Assembly: GCA_002480345.1 (NCBI GenBank)
Contig: DLBY01000071.1
Coordinates: forward strand, 1-15,908
Reading direction: 5' to 3'
DNA length: 15,908 nt
Source: Phycisphaerales bacterium UBA7812
Lineage (GTDB): Bacteria; Planctomycetota; Phycisphaerae; Phycisphaerales; UBA1924
This document shows, piece by piece, positions 7,274-14,149 of this stretch (position 1 is its first letter; each line of letters begins with the position of its first letter). The translations under genes were made by a program, and so were the position numbers. Below the pieces are notes generated by a model. The model was not told the DNA's origin. It made no database searches and saw nothing but the letters and a program-made list of their open reading frames with translations.

Positions 7274-7798
7274 GTGGCGGGCTGGGACGCGACCAAAGAG
7301 CAGCTCACGGCGCATGCCCCGGTCTACCTTCGCCGCGTGCCGAAGAGCGGCAGCTGGCGCCTCCCCGACACCGGGAACGATCCGGGCGCGGTCGAGCACT
7401 GCACGGCCTGCTTCAAAGACAACCAGGGGATCAGCGTGTGGCGGATCGAAACCGACGCCGACACCGCCCGCGTGGTCGCCGGGATGAACGATCGCCGCGA
7501 TCCCATGCACAACGAGCAGGTCGTCCTCTGCCTGACCGAGGCGGATCTCGATTCGGCCGGCGCCCGCATCCGCCGGTCGCCCGGCCTCGCCGGGTGCGGC
7601 TACGCGAAAGATCGCCACTTCGACATCGAATACGACCCCGAGCGGGTCCGGGCGTTGATCCGCGTGCTCCACGCGAGAGAGGCCCGGACCGTGAAGCTGA
7701 ACAAAAACAGCATGAAAGACGCGATCAGCGAAGCGGCGGGCTCGGGGTGCCGCGTGCACGCCGAGGCGCCGTCGTGCCCGTGCCCGCCCGCGTCGTGA
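7274..7798 (+). CDS. Cassette gene 3: unknown protein, 174 aa
   Basis: 174 residues, GTG start three bases after the stop of gene 2, so almost certainly the same transcript. Features: a C-x2-C pair at C43/C46 (EHCTACFKDN), a strand-like ISVWRIETD (53-61), an NDRRDP turn (72-77), FDIEYDPERVRALIRVLHARE (116-136), and a Cys-rich C-terminal tail (SCPCPP, 167-172). Alternating strands and helices suggest a small alpha/beta domain. I see no known nuclease, kinase or transferase motif. The stop is ten bases from the stop of the convergent replication operon; an inverted repeat GTGAC/GTCAC (7795-7799 and 7808-7812) spans the gap, but it has no T-run. Confidence 0.68.
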   Translation: MAGWDATKEQLTAHAPVYLRRVPKSGSWRLPDTGNDPGAVEHCTACFKDNQGISVWRIETDADTARVVAGMNDRRDPMHNEQVVLCLTEADLDSAGARIRRSPGLAGCGYAKDRHFDIEYDPERVRALIRVLHAREARTVKLNKNSMKDAISEAAGSGCRVHAEAPSCPCPPAS

Positions 7799-7808
7799 CC
7801 CGCCCGTG

Positions 7809-8048
7809 TCACCCGTCACCCCGCCGCTCGGCGCGGCTCTTCGCCGGCGTGCGCTTCAGGCCGTGGAGCTCCTCGGGCCGGTCATCGGTGCGGACCGGGG
7901 GAGGTTCGGCGGGCGGCAGGTAGAACAGCACGCGCACCTGCCCGTCGGCCAACCGCGAACGCTTCATCTTCAGTCGGGACATCATCAGCCCCGCGGCGAG
8001 CTCCTCGGGGTCGGCGTCGGCGATGTAGCGGACAACCTCGCTCCTCAT
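7809..8048 (-). CDS. Small last gene of the replication operon, unknown
   Basis: 79 residues, not recognised. N-terminal half: MRSEVVRYIADADPEELAAGLMMSRLKMKRSRLADGQ in two pieces, a helical basic segment (residues 15-33), then a strand RVLFYLPP and a Pro-rich, basic tail (residues 46-79). Its start overlaps the stop of the ATPase gene by four bases (ATGA), so it is the final cistron of the leftward operon and probably translated by coupling. The position suggests a small accessory of the replication module, for example a loader or DNA-binding factor, but nothing in the sequence proves it. It ends convergent with the three-gene cassette. Confidence 0.62.
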   Translation of the reverse strand: MRSEVVRYIADADPEELAAGLMMSRLKMKRSRLADGQVRVLFYLPPAEPPPVRTDDRPEELHGLKRTPAKSRAERRGDG

Positions 8049-9601
8049 GCCTGCCCCTCCTCGATCTCGTTTTCGCTGACGACCTGGTATTCATCAACGA
8101 CCCCCGAGTGGCCCGGGGCGATGATCTCGAAGACGCGGCGGTCGGTGCCGTTGCCCGAGGGGAGGTGCACGGTGTAGCCCATCGTCTCGAGCGACGGCGA
8201 GAGCCGCCGCAGCTCCCCGCCGAACCGCTTGTCTGTGATCGAGAGGCACTTGGGCGACCCGCCCGCCGGCGTGATCGCCTTCTTGATCTCCCCGGCGGTC
8301 CCGCGGACCACACCGGACGCGTCGACGGTCTCGAGGAGCAGCTGGCACACCGGCGAGCCCTCGGTGACATCGCGCGCCACCCGGTCTTCCTGGCCGAGGT
8401 AGGTCGGCAACGCGTCCGCGCCCGTTGCGGCGTCCATCGCGCCGAGCAGAAGAGCGAAGTCTGCCATCCGGGGCTTCTCGGTCAGCACCACACGGGGCAG
8501 CTCCGCGAGCGTCGCCGCGAACAGGTCGAGCAGCCCGCCGAGCAACCGGGGGTGCGCGGCCGCGAACTCGCGGGCGAGCTCGTCCTCGCACCGGCGCGCC
8601 GACGCGTCGATGCGCTTGAGGTCGCCGAAGACCGCCCGCTCGGCGAAGTCGCCGCGGATCGCCGACAGCTCGATCGAGTTGAGGATCGCCGCCCGCTTGA
8701 ACGACACCACGGTCGGTGTCTTGTCCTTGTAGAGCGTGCGCTTCACGATGCCCCCGCCCGTGCACACCCGGCAGAGTGAATCGCTGAGCTCGTTGCTGAT
8801 CGAGCTCACATTGTCCAGCGTGATCAGCCTCGAGGACGCGGCCGCCATGATCATGGCGTCGTTGTCACGCGGCGGCTGGCGGTCTTCGACGGGGCTCGGG
8901 TCGACCAGGCGGGCGATCATGCGTGTCGCGGACGACTTCCCGGTGCCCTGCCCGCCGAGCAGCACGAGGAACGGGCACGGCACGCCCGGGCGCCAGACCG
9001 CGAGCATCCACCCCAGGACGACCGGGAGGACCTGCTCATCGAAGTTCACGAACCGGCCGAGGTCGGCCGGGTCTCCGCCCCGCTCGGGTTCCGGCATCGC
9101 GCCGGTCAGGGGCGTGCGGCGGAAGACGACCGGTGAGCGGTCGACGACCTCCCATGCGCCCTCGCGCACGACGATCGCGCGGCCCCTCGCGTCCCCGAGG
9201 TCGATCACCGCCGCCGACCTCTCGCCGGGCAGGTCGGCGACCCGCAGCCCGATCGGTTCGATCGGGGACCTGCGGGCGTTCGCGGCGATCACGCGGATCG
9301 CCGCGATGATCGCCTCGCCCGACGCGGCGTCCCCGGTCTCATCGAAAAAGATCCGGGCGAGCTCATCGCCGAAGTCCCCGTAGAGCACATCCCACGCGAG
9401 CGCCGGGCCCTCGAGCGGGATCGCGAAAGGGTCCCCGCCCTCCTGGGCCCGCGCGAACCGGAACCGCTTGTTCGCGAGCTCGATGAGCTGCGTCGCGGCG
9501 CTCGCGCGGGGACCGCCGTTCCGCTTTCCCGCCGGCGGCTCGGGGGAGACGGGCTCCGAGGTGAACCCCTCGGGGAGTCGCAGTCGCGGAGCATCGGTCA
9601 T
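8045..9601 (-). CDS. P-loop ATPase, probable replicative helicase of phage/plasmid type
   Basis: 518 residues. The central domain has a clear Walker A, GGQGTGKS (216-223), and a Walker B-like strand LITLDN (259-264), followed by SSISNELSDSLCR and a sensor-like VVSFKRAAILNSIE (298-311). The segment FAERAVFGDLKRID (319-332) is the usual 'oligomer, rigid response' region of ATPases encoded beside phage and plasmid primases. An N-terminal domain (35-165) and a C-terminal part (400-518) that may be a winged helix (GTAGEIKKAIT..., RFGGELRRLSP) flank it. Expected to unwind DNA at the element's origin, using the primase encoded upstream. Its ATG at 9601 overlaps the previous stop by four bases, and its own stop overlaps the next start likewise. 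I cannot assign it to SF3/D5 or another AAA+ clade with certainty. Confidence 0.8.
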   Translation of the reverse strand: MTDAPRLRLPEGFTSEPVSPEPPAGKRNGGPRASAATQLIELANKRFRFARAQEGGDPFAIPLEGPALAWDVLYGDFGDELARIFFDETGDAASGEAIIAAIRVIAANARRSPIEPIGLRVADLPGERSAAVIDLGDARGRAIVVREGAWEVVDRSPVVFRRTPLTGAMPEPERGGDPADLGRFVNFDEQVLPVVLGWMLAVWRPGVPCPFLVLLGGQGTGKSSATRMIARLVDPSPVEDRQPPRDNDAMIMAAASSRLITLDNVSSISNELSDSLCRVCTGGGIVKRTLYKDKTPTVVSFKRAAILNSIELSAIRGDFAERAVFGDLKRIDASARRCEDELAREFAAAHPRLLGGLLDLFAATLAELPRVVLTEKPRMADFALLLGAMDAATGADALPTYLGQEDRVARDVTEGSPVCQLLLETVDASGVVRGTAGEIKKAITPAGGSPKCLSITDKRFGGELRRLSPSLETMGYTVHLPSGNGTDRRVFEIIAPGHSGVVDEYQVVSENEIEEGQA

Positions 9602-10509
9602 GCATCACCGTCCCCGTCCCCCTCTCCCGATTCCTCACTGCCCGCGAATCCGACGAGATCGGTCTCGTCGATGTCCAAGTACGCCGCGAGAACCTCGGCC
9701 TGCGTCTCCCCGCCGAACACCTCTTCCCACGATCGCACGGGCGGGACCTGGAGACCGAACCGGCGGAGCAGGTCCACGATCGCGACCGTCGCGGGGTCCG
9801 CGTGACCGGTGAACGCGTAGTCGAAGCCGCACACGAGCACGGGCCGCGCGATCACCGCCTCGGCGATGTCGAAGTGCACCGTCCGGCGTCCCTGGTACCC
9901 CACCACCGAGCCGCCGCCCAGCCGGGCCGCCGCGACCATCGGCGCCAGCCCGGCGACGAAGTACGAGGCCACCGGGGCCTGTGTGTCTCGGTCACGCACG
10001 GCATCGAGCAGGGGCCTCGGCCACTCCTCGTGATTCGGGAGATAGAGCCCGTCGGGCGGCTCGTACCCGGCGACCGTCCCTCCGTCCGGGCCGACGATGT
10101 CGATGCCGACCGGGAGCCCCGTGCCCGAGAAGATCGGGATTGTGAAGCCCTCGACAACCCCGCCCGGCGCGAGCGTGCCGTCCTCGTCTTCGACCACGCT
10201 CGCGTCGATCCAGCCGATGCCCAGGAAATCGTGCAACTCGACCCCGAAGCCCGGGCCCGGGCAGATCCGGTTCGCCTCGGCGATCCGCTCGGGGTCGCTG
10301 AGCAGCGCCCGCCGCGCCCTCGCCTGGATCTCGCCCGGGGACCGGCAGAATCGGGCGTAGTGCTCATCGTCGCGGAGCACCTGCGAGTGCCGGAGTTTGC
10401 CGCGGCCCTCCGTGGTGCGGTGCAGGTCGTGGATCTCATGCAGGTCCCCGAGTGAGCCCGCGAGCTTCTTCCGTGTCGCCCGCCAATCGATCGTCGTGTC
10501 GCCGTCCAT
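9598..10509 (-). CDS. Unknown replication-operon protein, possible degenerate Toprim/primase relative
   Basis: 303 residues between the primase and helicase genes. The N-terminus (5-75) is helical and basic. Residues 119-138 (VEGFTIPIFSGTGLPVGIDI) look like the 'PI-x-x-x-G-x-x-VG' strands that precede Toprim domains in primases. Residues 222-255 (RPVLVCGFDYAFTGHADPAT, then VAIVDLLRRFGLQV) recall the second half of a Toprim fold, D-x-D then a helix and a strand, but with FDY in place of DxD. No zinc finger and no acidic catalytic Glu motif are seen. The C-terminus is acidic (SEESGEGDGDGDA). ATG 10509 has AAGGA eight bases upstream, supporting this start even though it overlaps the primase gene by 74 bases. 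A primase cofactor or a Toprim remnant is inference. Confidence 0.7.
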   Translation of the reverse strand: MDGDTTIDWRATRKKLAGSLGDLHEIHDLHRTTEGRGKLRHSQVLRDDEHYARFCRSPGEIQARARRALLSDPERIAEANRICPGPGFGVELHDFLGIGWIDASVVEDEDGTLAPGGVVEGFTIPIFSGTGLPVGIDIVGPDGGTVAGYEPPDGLYLPNHEEWPRPLLDAVRDRDTQAPVASYFVAGLAPMVAAARLGGGSVVGYQGRRTVHFDIAEAVIARPVLVCGFDYAFTGHADPATVAIVDLLRRFGLQVPPVRSWEEVFGGETQAEVLAAYLDIDETDLVGFAGSEESGEGDGDGDA

Positions 10510-11452
10510 CGGTCGTGTCCTTGTGTCGGTGCCGCGCGAGCCACTCGCGCAGGTCCTTGCAGTCCGCGGGCGGCATCGCCAGCCGCGGCGGTTCGGTGTT
10601 CCATGCCTTGCCGAGCGCGCGGGCGAGCGCCTCGGCGCCCTCCCGGCCCGGCCAGGCCCCGTTTTTCTTCCGGTCGTTCTCGCCGACGCAGACCACCTCG
10701 CGGCCCTCGAGCAACGCGGCGTGCTGCTCGATCACCGGCCGGCTCGGTTTCGCGCTCGGTCGCCCGACCGCCGCGTACCCCGCGGTCAGCGCGGCGGCGC
10801 AGTCGCTCGCCCCCTCCACGAGGAGCACGGTGCCGTCCCGCGACGCGAGGTCGCCGGGCACAAAGAGCCCCAGTCGCCCGCCTTTCATGGTCATTTTGCG
10901 GCCGCCGTCGACGGGGCGGGTGTTGATCCCCGTGATCGCTCCGGACGCGTCGCGCATCGGGAACGCGTACGCGTCGCACCTCGCGACGGGCCGCCCGATG
11001 TGCTCATCGATGTCGTCCTGCGTTGCGTAGCCGATCCCCAGGGCCCGAAGCGCGTCGGCCGCGACGCCGAGCTCTTCGGCGAGGCGTTCGATCTGCTCGC
11101 CGGTGATCCGCGAGCGGAATCGGTCGTGCATCCGGGCCCAGGTCTCGCTCGGCACGGGCGGCGATTGCCGCCACCTGGAACGACGCGGGCCCCGCTGCCG
11201 GGGCGTGCCGTCCGACCGCGTCGACGCGAACCCGTCGCGGCTGCTCAGCCCGAGTGCCCGCATGACCTGCCCGTACGGGCAGCCGGCGTGGCAGTGGACG
11301 AGCACGCGGCCGTCCTCGCCTCGCGAGATCGAGAGCGACGGGGTCGAATCCTCGTGCGCCGGGCACATGGCCGACCACTTCGCGCCGTCGCCCCGGGGCC
11401 GGCAGCCGGCCTCCGTGAGCGCGTCGAGGATGCGGCGGAGCGGATCGGTCAT
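10436..11452 (-). CDS. CHC2 zinc-finger / Toprim DNA primase
   Basis: 338-residue phage/plasmid-type primase. The zinc-binding domain is CPAHEDSTPSLSIS (C30, H33) paired with CHAGC (C54, C58). A helical linker (100-150) leads to the RNA-polymerase-basal-like strands AYAFPMRDASGAITGINTR (161-179). The Toprim domain begins at VLLVEGASDCAAALTAG (209-225) with the catalytic Glu E213, and a second acidic cluster GENDRKKNG lies at 257-265. It should make RNA primers for replication of the element. It is much shorter than chromosomal DnaG (about 600) and lacks the DnaB-binding C-terminal domain, which fits an element-encoded primase working with its own ATPase. The ATG overlaps the stop of the upstream HTH gene by four bases (ATGA); the last 24 codons overlap the start of the downstream gene. 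Confidence 0.9.
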   Translation of the reverse strand: MTDPLRRILDALTEAGCRPRGDGAKWSAMCPAHEDSTPSLSISRGEDGRVLVHCHAGCPYGQVMRALGLSSRDGFASTRSDGTPRQRGPRRSRWRQSPPVPSETWARMHDRFRSRITGEQIERLAEELGVAADALRALGIGYATQDDIDEHIGRPVARCDAYAFPMRDASGAITGINTRPVDGGRKMTMKGGRLGLFVPGDLASRDGTVLLVEGASDCAAALTAGYAAVGRPSAKPSRPVIEQHAALLEGREVVCVGENDRKKNGAWPGREGAEALARALGKAWNTEPPRLAMPPADCKDLREWLARHRHKDTTDGRRHDDRLAGDTEEARGLTRGPA

Positions 11453-11646
11453 CCCCGCGAACCGCCTCTCGCGATGAACCGCTCGATCGACTCGCGGGTG
11501 ATCAGCACGCGGCCGTTCGCGCGGACAGGCGACAGCTCGTCACGGCTGATCAGCCGCCGGACCGTTCGCTCGGACACCGCGAGCAGCTGCGCGGTCTCGG
11601 CGATCGAGTTGAGGTAACGCTCGGTGGGCGGGAGGTCCCTGGTCAT
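11449..11646 (-). CDS. Excisionase/AlpA-type helix-turn-helix protein (second of two)
   Basis: 65 residues. The core YLNSIAETAQLLAVSERTVR and RLISRDELSPVRANGRVLIT, then RESIERFI, follows the excisionase-family (HTH_17) pattern: 'eaA.lL.vs.rTv.rli..geL...r.g.r.li..e.ie.fi'. GGAGGT lies upstream within the end of the preceding gene, six bases before GTG 11649 and nine before ATG 11646, so either can be the start. Such proteins serve as recombination directionality factors or as activators of integrase or replication genes. Head of a polycistronic replication operon and in the same element as an integrase, both roles are possible. It overlaps the preceding gene's stop and the primase start. Confidence 0.83.
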   Translation of the reverse strand: MTRDLPPTERYLNSIAETAQLLAVSERTVRRLISRDELSPVRANGRVLITRESIERFIARGGSRG

Positions 11647-11864
11647 CACGCGAGCACCTCCGGCCGGCGCGTGAACCGTTCGAGGTCCGACGGGCGGAAC
11701 CGGTAGGCCCGACCGACCCGCACGAATCGCAGCTCGCCGGCCCGGGCGAGGCGGAGGACCTCCGCGGCGGTGAGACGGAGCAGAATCGCGGCGGCGTGGG
11801 CGTCGAGGAGCGTCTCGGGCTCGGCGCCGAACGGGTCGGGTCGGTGCGGGGGGGGCCGGTGCAT
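11646..11864 (-). CDS. Excisionase/MerR-type helix-turn-helix protein (first of two)
   Basis: 72 residues. After a Pro-rich N-terminus (MHRPPPHRPDPFG) comes LLDAHAAAILLRLTAAEVLR, LARAGELRFVRVGRAYRFRP, SDLERFTR, the standard HTH_17 layout with the GeLrfvRvGrayRf wing. ATG 11864 is chosen because GGAGGT stands four bases upstream (11869-11874 on the plus strand); the frame is open to 12023, but the added 53 residues would cover the intergenic palindrome and overlap the next gene. First cistron of the tight replication operon. Together with the second HTH gene it gives the element two different excisionase-like regulators; one may act on excision and the other on transcription. Confidence 0.83.
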   Translation of the reverse strand: MHRPPPHRPDPFGAEPETLLDAHAAAILLRLTAAEVLRLARAGELRFVRVGRAYRFRPSDLERFTRRPEVLA

Positions 11865-11868
11865 GGGT

Positions 11869-11874
11869 ACCTCC
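11869..11874 (-). promoter_or_regulatory. Strong ribosome binding site deciding the start of the first HTH gene
   Basis: On the minus strand GGAGGT is followed by ACCC and ATG 11864. This near-perfect anti-16S match is what rules out the longer reading from 12023. Confidence 0.7.
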
Positions 11875-11918
11875 GTGTCTGGGTCGGCTGACCTGTGCGG
11901 CGATGCCGCCACAGACAC
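11875..11918. repeat. Nested palindrome upstream of the HTH/replication operon, candidate operator
   Basis: The 7-bp arms GTGTCTG (11875-11881) and CAGACAC (11912-11918) enclose a second imperfect stem formed by TGTGCGGC (11894-11901) and GCCGCCACA (11905-11913), with one bulged base. It lies right in front of the ribosome binding site of the first HTH gene, inside the 137-bp gap to the next gene. The position fits an operator for one of the two HTH proteins or a leader hairpin. No convincing -10/-35 pair is visible beside it. Confidence 0.5.
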
Positions 11919-12001
11919 ATCAGTACCACCCGAGGCGAGGTGTCCCGGAGGGTTTTTGGGGCGATGAATGACTTTGAATGGCGGGAGGGCGTCGGCGATG
12001 C

Positions 12002-13195
12002 CTAGACGCGGTCCCCTAAACACACCTGAATAGAACTCAAGGCCCGGGGCTGCTGGAGAAGCCTCTCGGCCGCGCGGTAGACCGAAAGTTTTTGGGTCGC
12101 TTTGGAGCTCTGGTACCGGGGCTCACCCGTCTTGGGATCAACGGCTCGCCACCACCGCACGGCGGCGGCAAGCGCCTCGAGCGAAAATCCCTTGACCCCT
12201 GCATCCTTCAAAAAACCAAAAACTGTCCCTTCTGAAAAGAAGCCCGCTTGATTTTGTTTGTTCCCGTCCCTCGCGGACAAACTAACAATTTTATTTAGCG
12301 CATTCGAGAGATTCTTAAGAGATTTTCTGTCTCGCTGAAACCCACTTCGTACCTCGGCCACCCTTGCTTCGGTCTCATCCTCCGGACCAGCGGACCCGCG
12401 ACTGAGTCGCCACGCCGCCTTCACCGTCTCCATGCGATCCCAGAACGCCTCGAAGTCCAGGTTGGGCGGCTGCCGGCCGTTCGCAGGGTCCCTGTCCATC
12501 AGGGCGGCCTCGCTGAAGCGTCGCACCTCGCCGACTATCGCCGAAGGGTCCGCGAAAAGGAGCAGCGTCACGATCGCGGCCGGCTCGATCGTGAGACGAA
12601 TCGAGTCGTTCATCGGGCATCGCCAGTGGTTGGCGATCTCGGCCAGCCCGGGGCACCGACACGGCTCCCTCAGGTGCGACGCGCTCTCGATCAGGTCGGC
12701 GAACCACTGCTTCAGATGCCTCAGTTCGCCCAGGAGCCCGCCCTCGCCGTCGCCGGGGCCTTGCCGAACGCCTGCACAGCTTCTTTCTGCGACTCGATAT
12801 TCTCCCCACAACCGACCATCCAAGGTCTTGTATGTCGCGATGGCCTCTCTCGCCCATACAACGGACCAGATCGCACACTGCACGCCGCCACCCTGCGTGA
12901 TGGTTTCGCAGGCAATATCTGGTTTCCTTTGCACAAGCCCATAGCTAAGAAGACCGATCGACTCTCCGGCCCGCCACGCCGCCGGGACGGCGATGCTGAC
13001 GAGATCCATGCACGCCGCGACGGGATCGCCGCCCTTCTGGGCCGCTTGCCACCGGACCCGATCGGCTTCGGCCGCGGCCGTGGCGATCGACTCGTTGATG
13101 TGAGACGCGACCTGGCTCGCGTGCTCCTCGCTCGCCCCGTACTGCGAGATCGCGCCCAGGATCAGATCGGACAACGCGCTTTTAGTGATTTGCAT
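12002..13195 (-). CDS. Unknown 397-aa element protein with AT-rich segments
   Basis: 397 residues from ATG 13195; an upstream in-frame ATG at 13225 would add ten. GGAG ten bases before 13195 favours it slightly. No family recognised. The N-terminal part is helical (MQITKSALSDLILGAISQYG; HASQVASHINESIATAAAEA). A Cys/Trp patch PCRCPG...HWRCP (178-194) could bind metal. Residues 197-222 are hydrophobic (TIEPAAIVTLLLFADPSAIV) but probably buried rather than membrane. Residues 288-320 are Lys/Asn/Ser-rich, and a possible small helical domain follows (SEGTVFGFLKDAGVKGFSLE, AVRWWRAVDP). Plus-strand positions 12190-12330 fall to roughly 45% GC, far below the neighbours, suggesting separate origin. 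It could be the first gene of the leftward operon, since 137 bases separate it from the first HTH gene. Confidence 0.65.
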   Translation of the reverse strand: MQITKSALSDLILGAISQYGASEEHASQVASHINESIATAAAEADRVRWQAAQKGGDPVAACMDLVSIAVPAAWRAGESIGLLSYGLVQRKPDIACETITQGGGVQCAIWSVVWAREAIATYKTLDGRLWGEYRVAERSCAGVRQGPGDGEGGLLGELRHLKQWFADLIESASHLREPCRCPGLAEIANHWRCPMNDSIRLTIEPAAIVTLLLFADPSAIVGEVRRFSEAALMDRDPANGRQPPNLDFEAFWDRMETVKAAWRLSRGSAGPEDETEARVAEVRSGFQRDRKSLKNLSNALNKIVSLSARDGNKQNQAGFFSEGTVFGFLKDAGVKGFSLEALAAAVRWWRAVDPKTGEPRYQSSKATQKLSVYRAAERLLQQPRALSSIQVCLGDRV

Positions 13196-13225
13196 GGGTC
13201 CGTAGCTCCGTGCGTCCTCTCCCAT

Positions 13226-13557
13226 GGCTCCGCTGATGCTGCCGCAGCGACTCGGAAGACGCCGTCCTATGGCGCCAAGACCACCCTATTAAGGGCCATC
13301 GTGCTGTTCAGACTTATTCAGTGTACACGGTGCAGAAACCGGCTGATGTGGCGATTTTGACAAGCGGCCTGTTCAAAGGCGTTCATTTGCCCGCTTTCGC
13401 CATCCGGCAGCCTCGGCCGTCACGCACAATGCCCTCGCATGAGACCCAACCCCCCGACGATTCGTGAGCCTGCCGAGCGACGGTCGAACCCGCTCGCCGA
13501 GGGTCTCATGCATCCCCGCCGCTCGGCGGGCTCGCGCGTCGCCAGGGAGACTCTCCG
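13226..13557. other. 332-bp non-coding region between divergent transcription units
   Basis: No convincing gene. It separates the leftward unknown gene from the rightward module. Positions 13285-13395 are relatively AT-rich (ATTAAGGGCC, TTATTCAGTGTACACGG, ATTTTGACAAG), including a TTGACA at 13356-13361 without a good -10 at the right distance. Positions 13437-13530 are full of inverted repeats. A 40-codon opening from ATG 13439 ends in an ATGA overlap with the gene at 13558; its Arg/Pro-rich product (MRPNPPTIREPAERR...) has no ribosome binding site. Promoter pair, leader RNA and replication origin are all possible uses. Confidence 0.5.
13437..13511. repeat. 11-bp perfect inverted repeat with nested stem
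   Basis: GCATGAGACCC (13437-13447) and GGGTCTCATGC (13501-13511) are exact reverse complements, 53 bases apart. Inside, CGAGCG (13474-13479) and CGCTCG (13491-13496) form a second stem. A third hairpin, CCCGCC/GGCGGG with loop GCTC (13515-13530), follows immediately. This nested layout upstream of the rightward module could be an operator, a structured leader or part of the element's origin. Confidence 0.65.
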
Positions 13558-14094
13558 ATGACGAAGACCAAGACGCCCCCCCCCACCACCACGACGGATC
13601 CCACTGCGCGGATGTCGCTCGGGCGGGCGCTTCATGCCCGCGAGACGACCGAGGCCCTGGATGTCGAACGCGAGGCGGCCCGGACACTCAGCCGATTGCT
13701 CCGGGTGCCGACGGGGCATCTCAGCGACGCCGAGGCGCGAGACCTGGCCGACGCGGCGCGGACACTGAAGCTCGCGAGCTACTTCGCGGATCGTGCCGAG
13801 GGGGAGGATCTCCTCGCCCTCGACGATGCGAAAGATGTTCTCCGTCGGTTTGATCAGATCCAAGAGCGACGCGACGCGCTCGGCGATTCGGAGCAGCAAA
13901 TCTCCGACGATGTGCTCGAGCTTCGCGCGGCCTGGCGTGAAGCCTGCGAGGCGATGAAAGCCGCGGAAAAGGCTGCTGAGGAGGCACACCGTCGCCTTGG
14001 GAGCCGGGAAAACGATCGGTCTGCGTTCAGGAATCGGGCGGAGCAGCTTCGGAAGATCGTCGAGCAGTACCCGCCTCTCTTCGTTCAAAGCTGA
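13558..14094 (+). CDS. Coiled-coil protein, unknown, 178 aa
   Basis: 178 residues, not recognised. A Thr/Pro-rich N-terminus (MTKTKTPPPTTTTDP) is followed by an almost wholly helical body: residues 30-50, 56-80 and a long charged helix from about 88 to 170 (DDVLELRAAWREACEAMKAA, EKAAEEAHRRLG), with Ala/Glu/Arg heptad-like spacing that suggests a coiled coil. The ATG is supported by AGGGAG at 13544-13549, eight bases upstream. First solid gene of the rightward module; 55 bases before the next gene, which has its own ribosome binding site. Size, composition and position are compatible with a phage structural or scaffold protein, but no homology can be claimed. Confidence 0.72.
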   Translation: MTKTKTPPPTTTTDPTARMSLGRALHARETTEALDVEREAARTLSRLLRVPTGHLSDAEARDLADAARTLKLASYFADRAEGEDLLALDDAKDVLRRFDQIQERRDALGDSEQQISDDVLELRAAWREACEAMKAAEKAAEEAHRRLGSRENDRSAFRNRAEQLRKIVEQYPPLFVQS

Positions 14095-14103
14095 TTGCAC
14101 CCC

Positions 14104-14132
14104 CCCGTCGCTCGGGGCAACCGGACGACGGG
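14104..14132 (+). repeat. Intergenic hairpin between the first two rightward genes
   Basis: CCCGTCG (14104-14110) pairs with CGACGGG (14126-14132); an alternative stem CCCCG/CGGGG (14103-14107 with 14113-14117) uses the same 5' side. It ends five bases before the GGAG of the next gene. No T-run follows, so it is better seen as a processing, stability or translation element than a terminator. Confidence 0.45.
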
Positions 14133-14149
14133 CTTCGGAGTACGACGCC

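Noticed and set aside
10397..11617. 406-residue open frame on the plus strand
   Set aside because: Antisense to the CHC2-Toprim primase and an HTH gene, both with strong family motifs and coupled starts.
13356..13390. Sigma-70 promoter from TTGACA
   Set aside because: No acceptable -10 hexamer 16-18 bases downstream.
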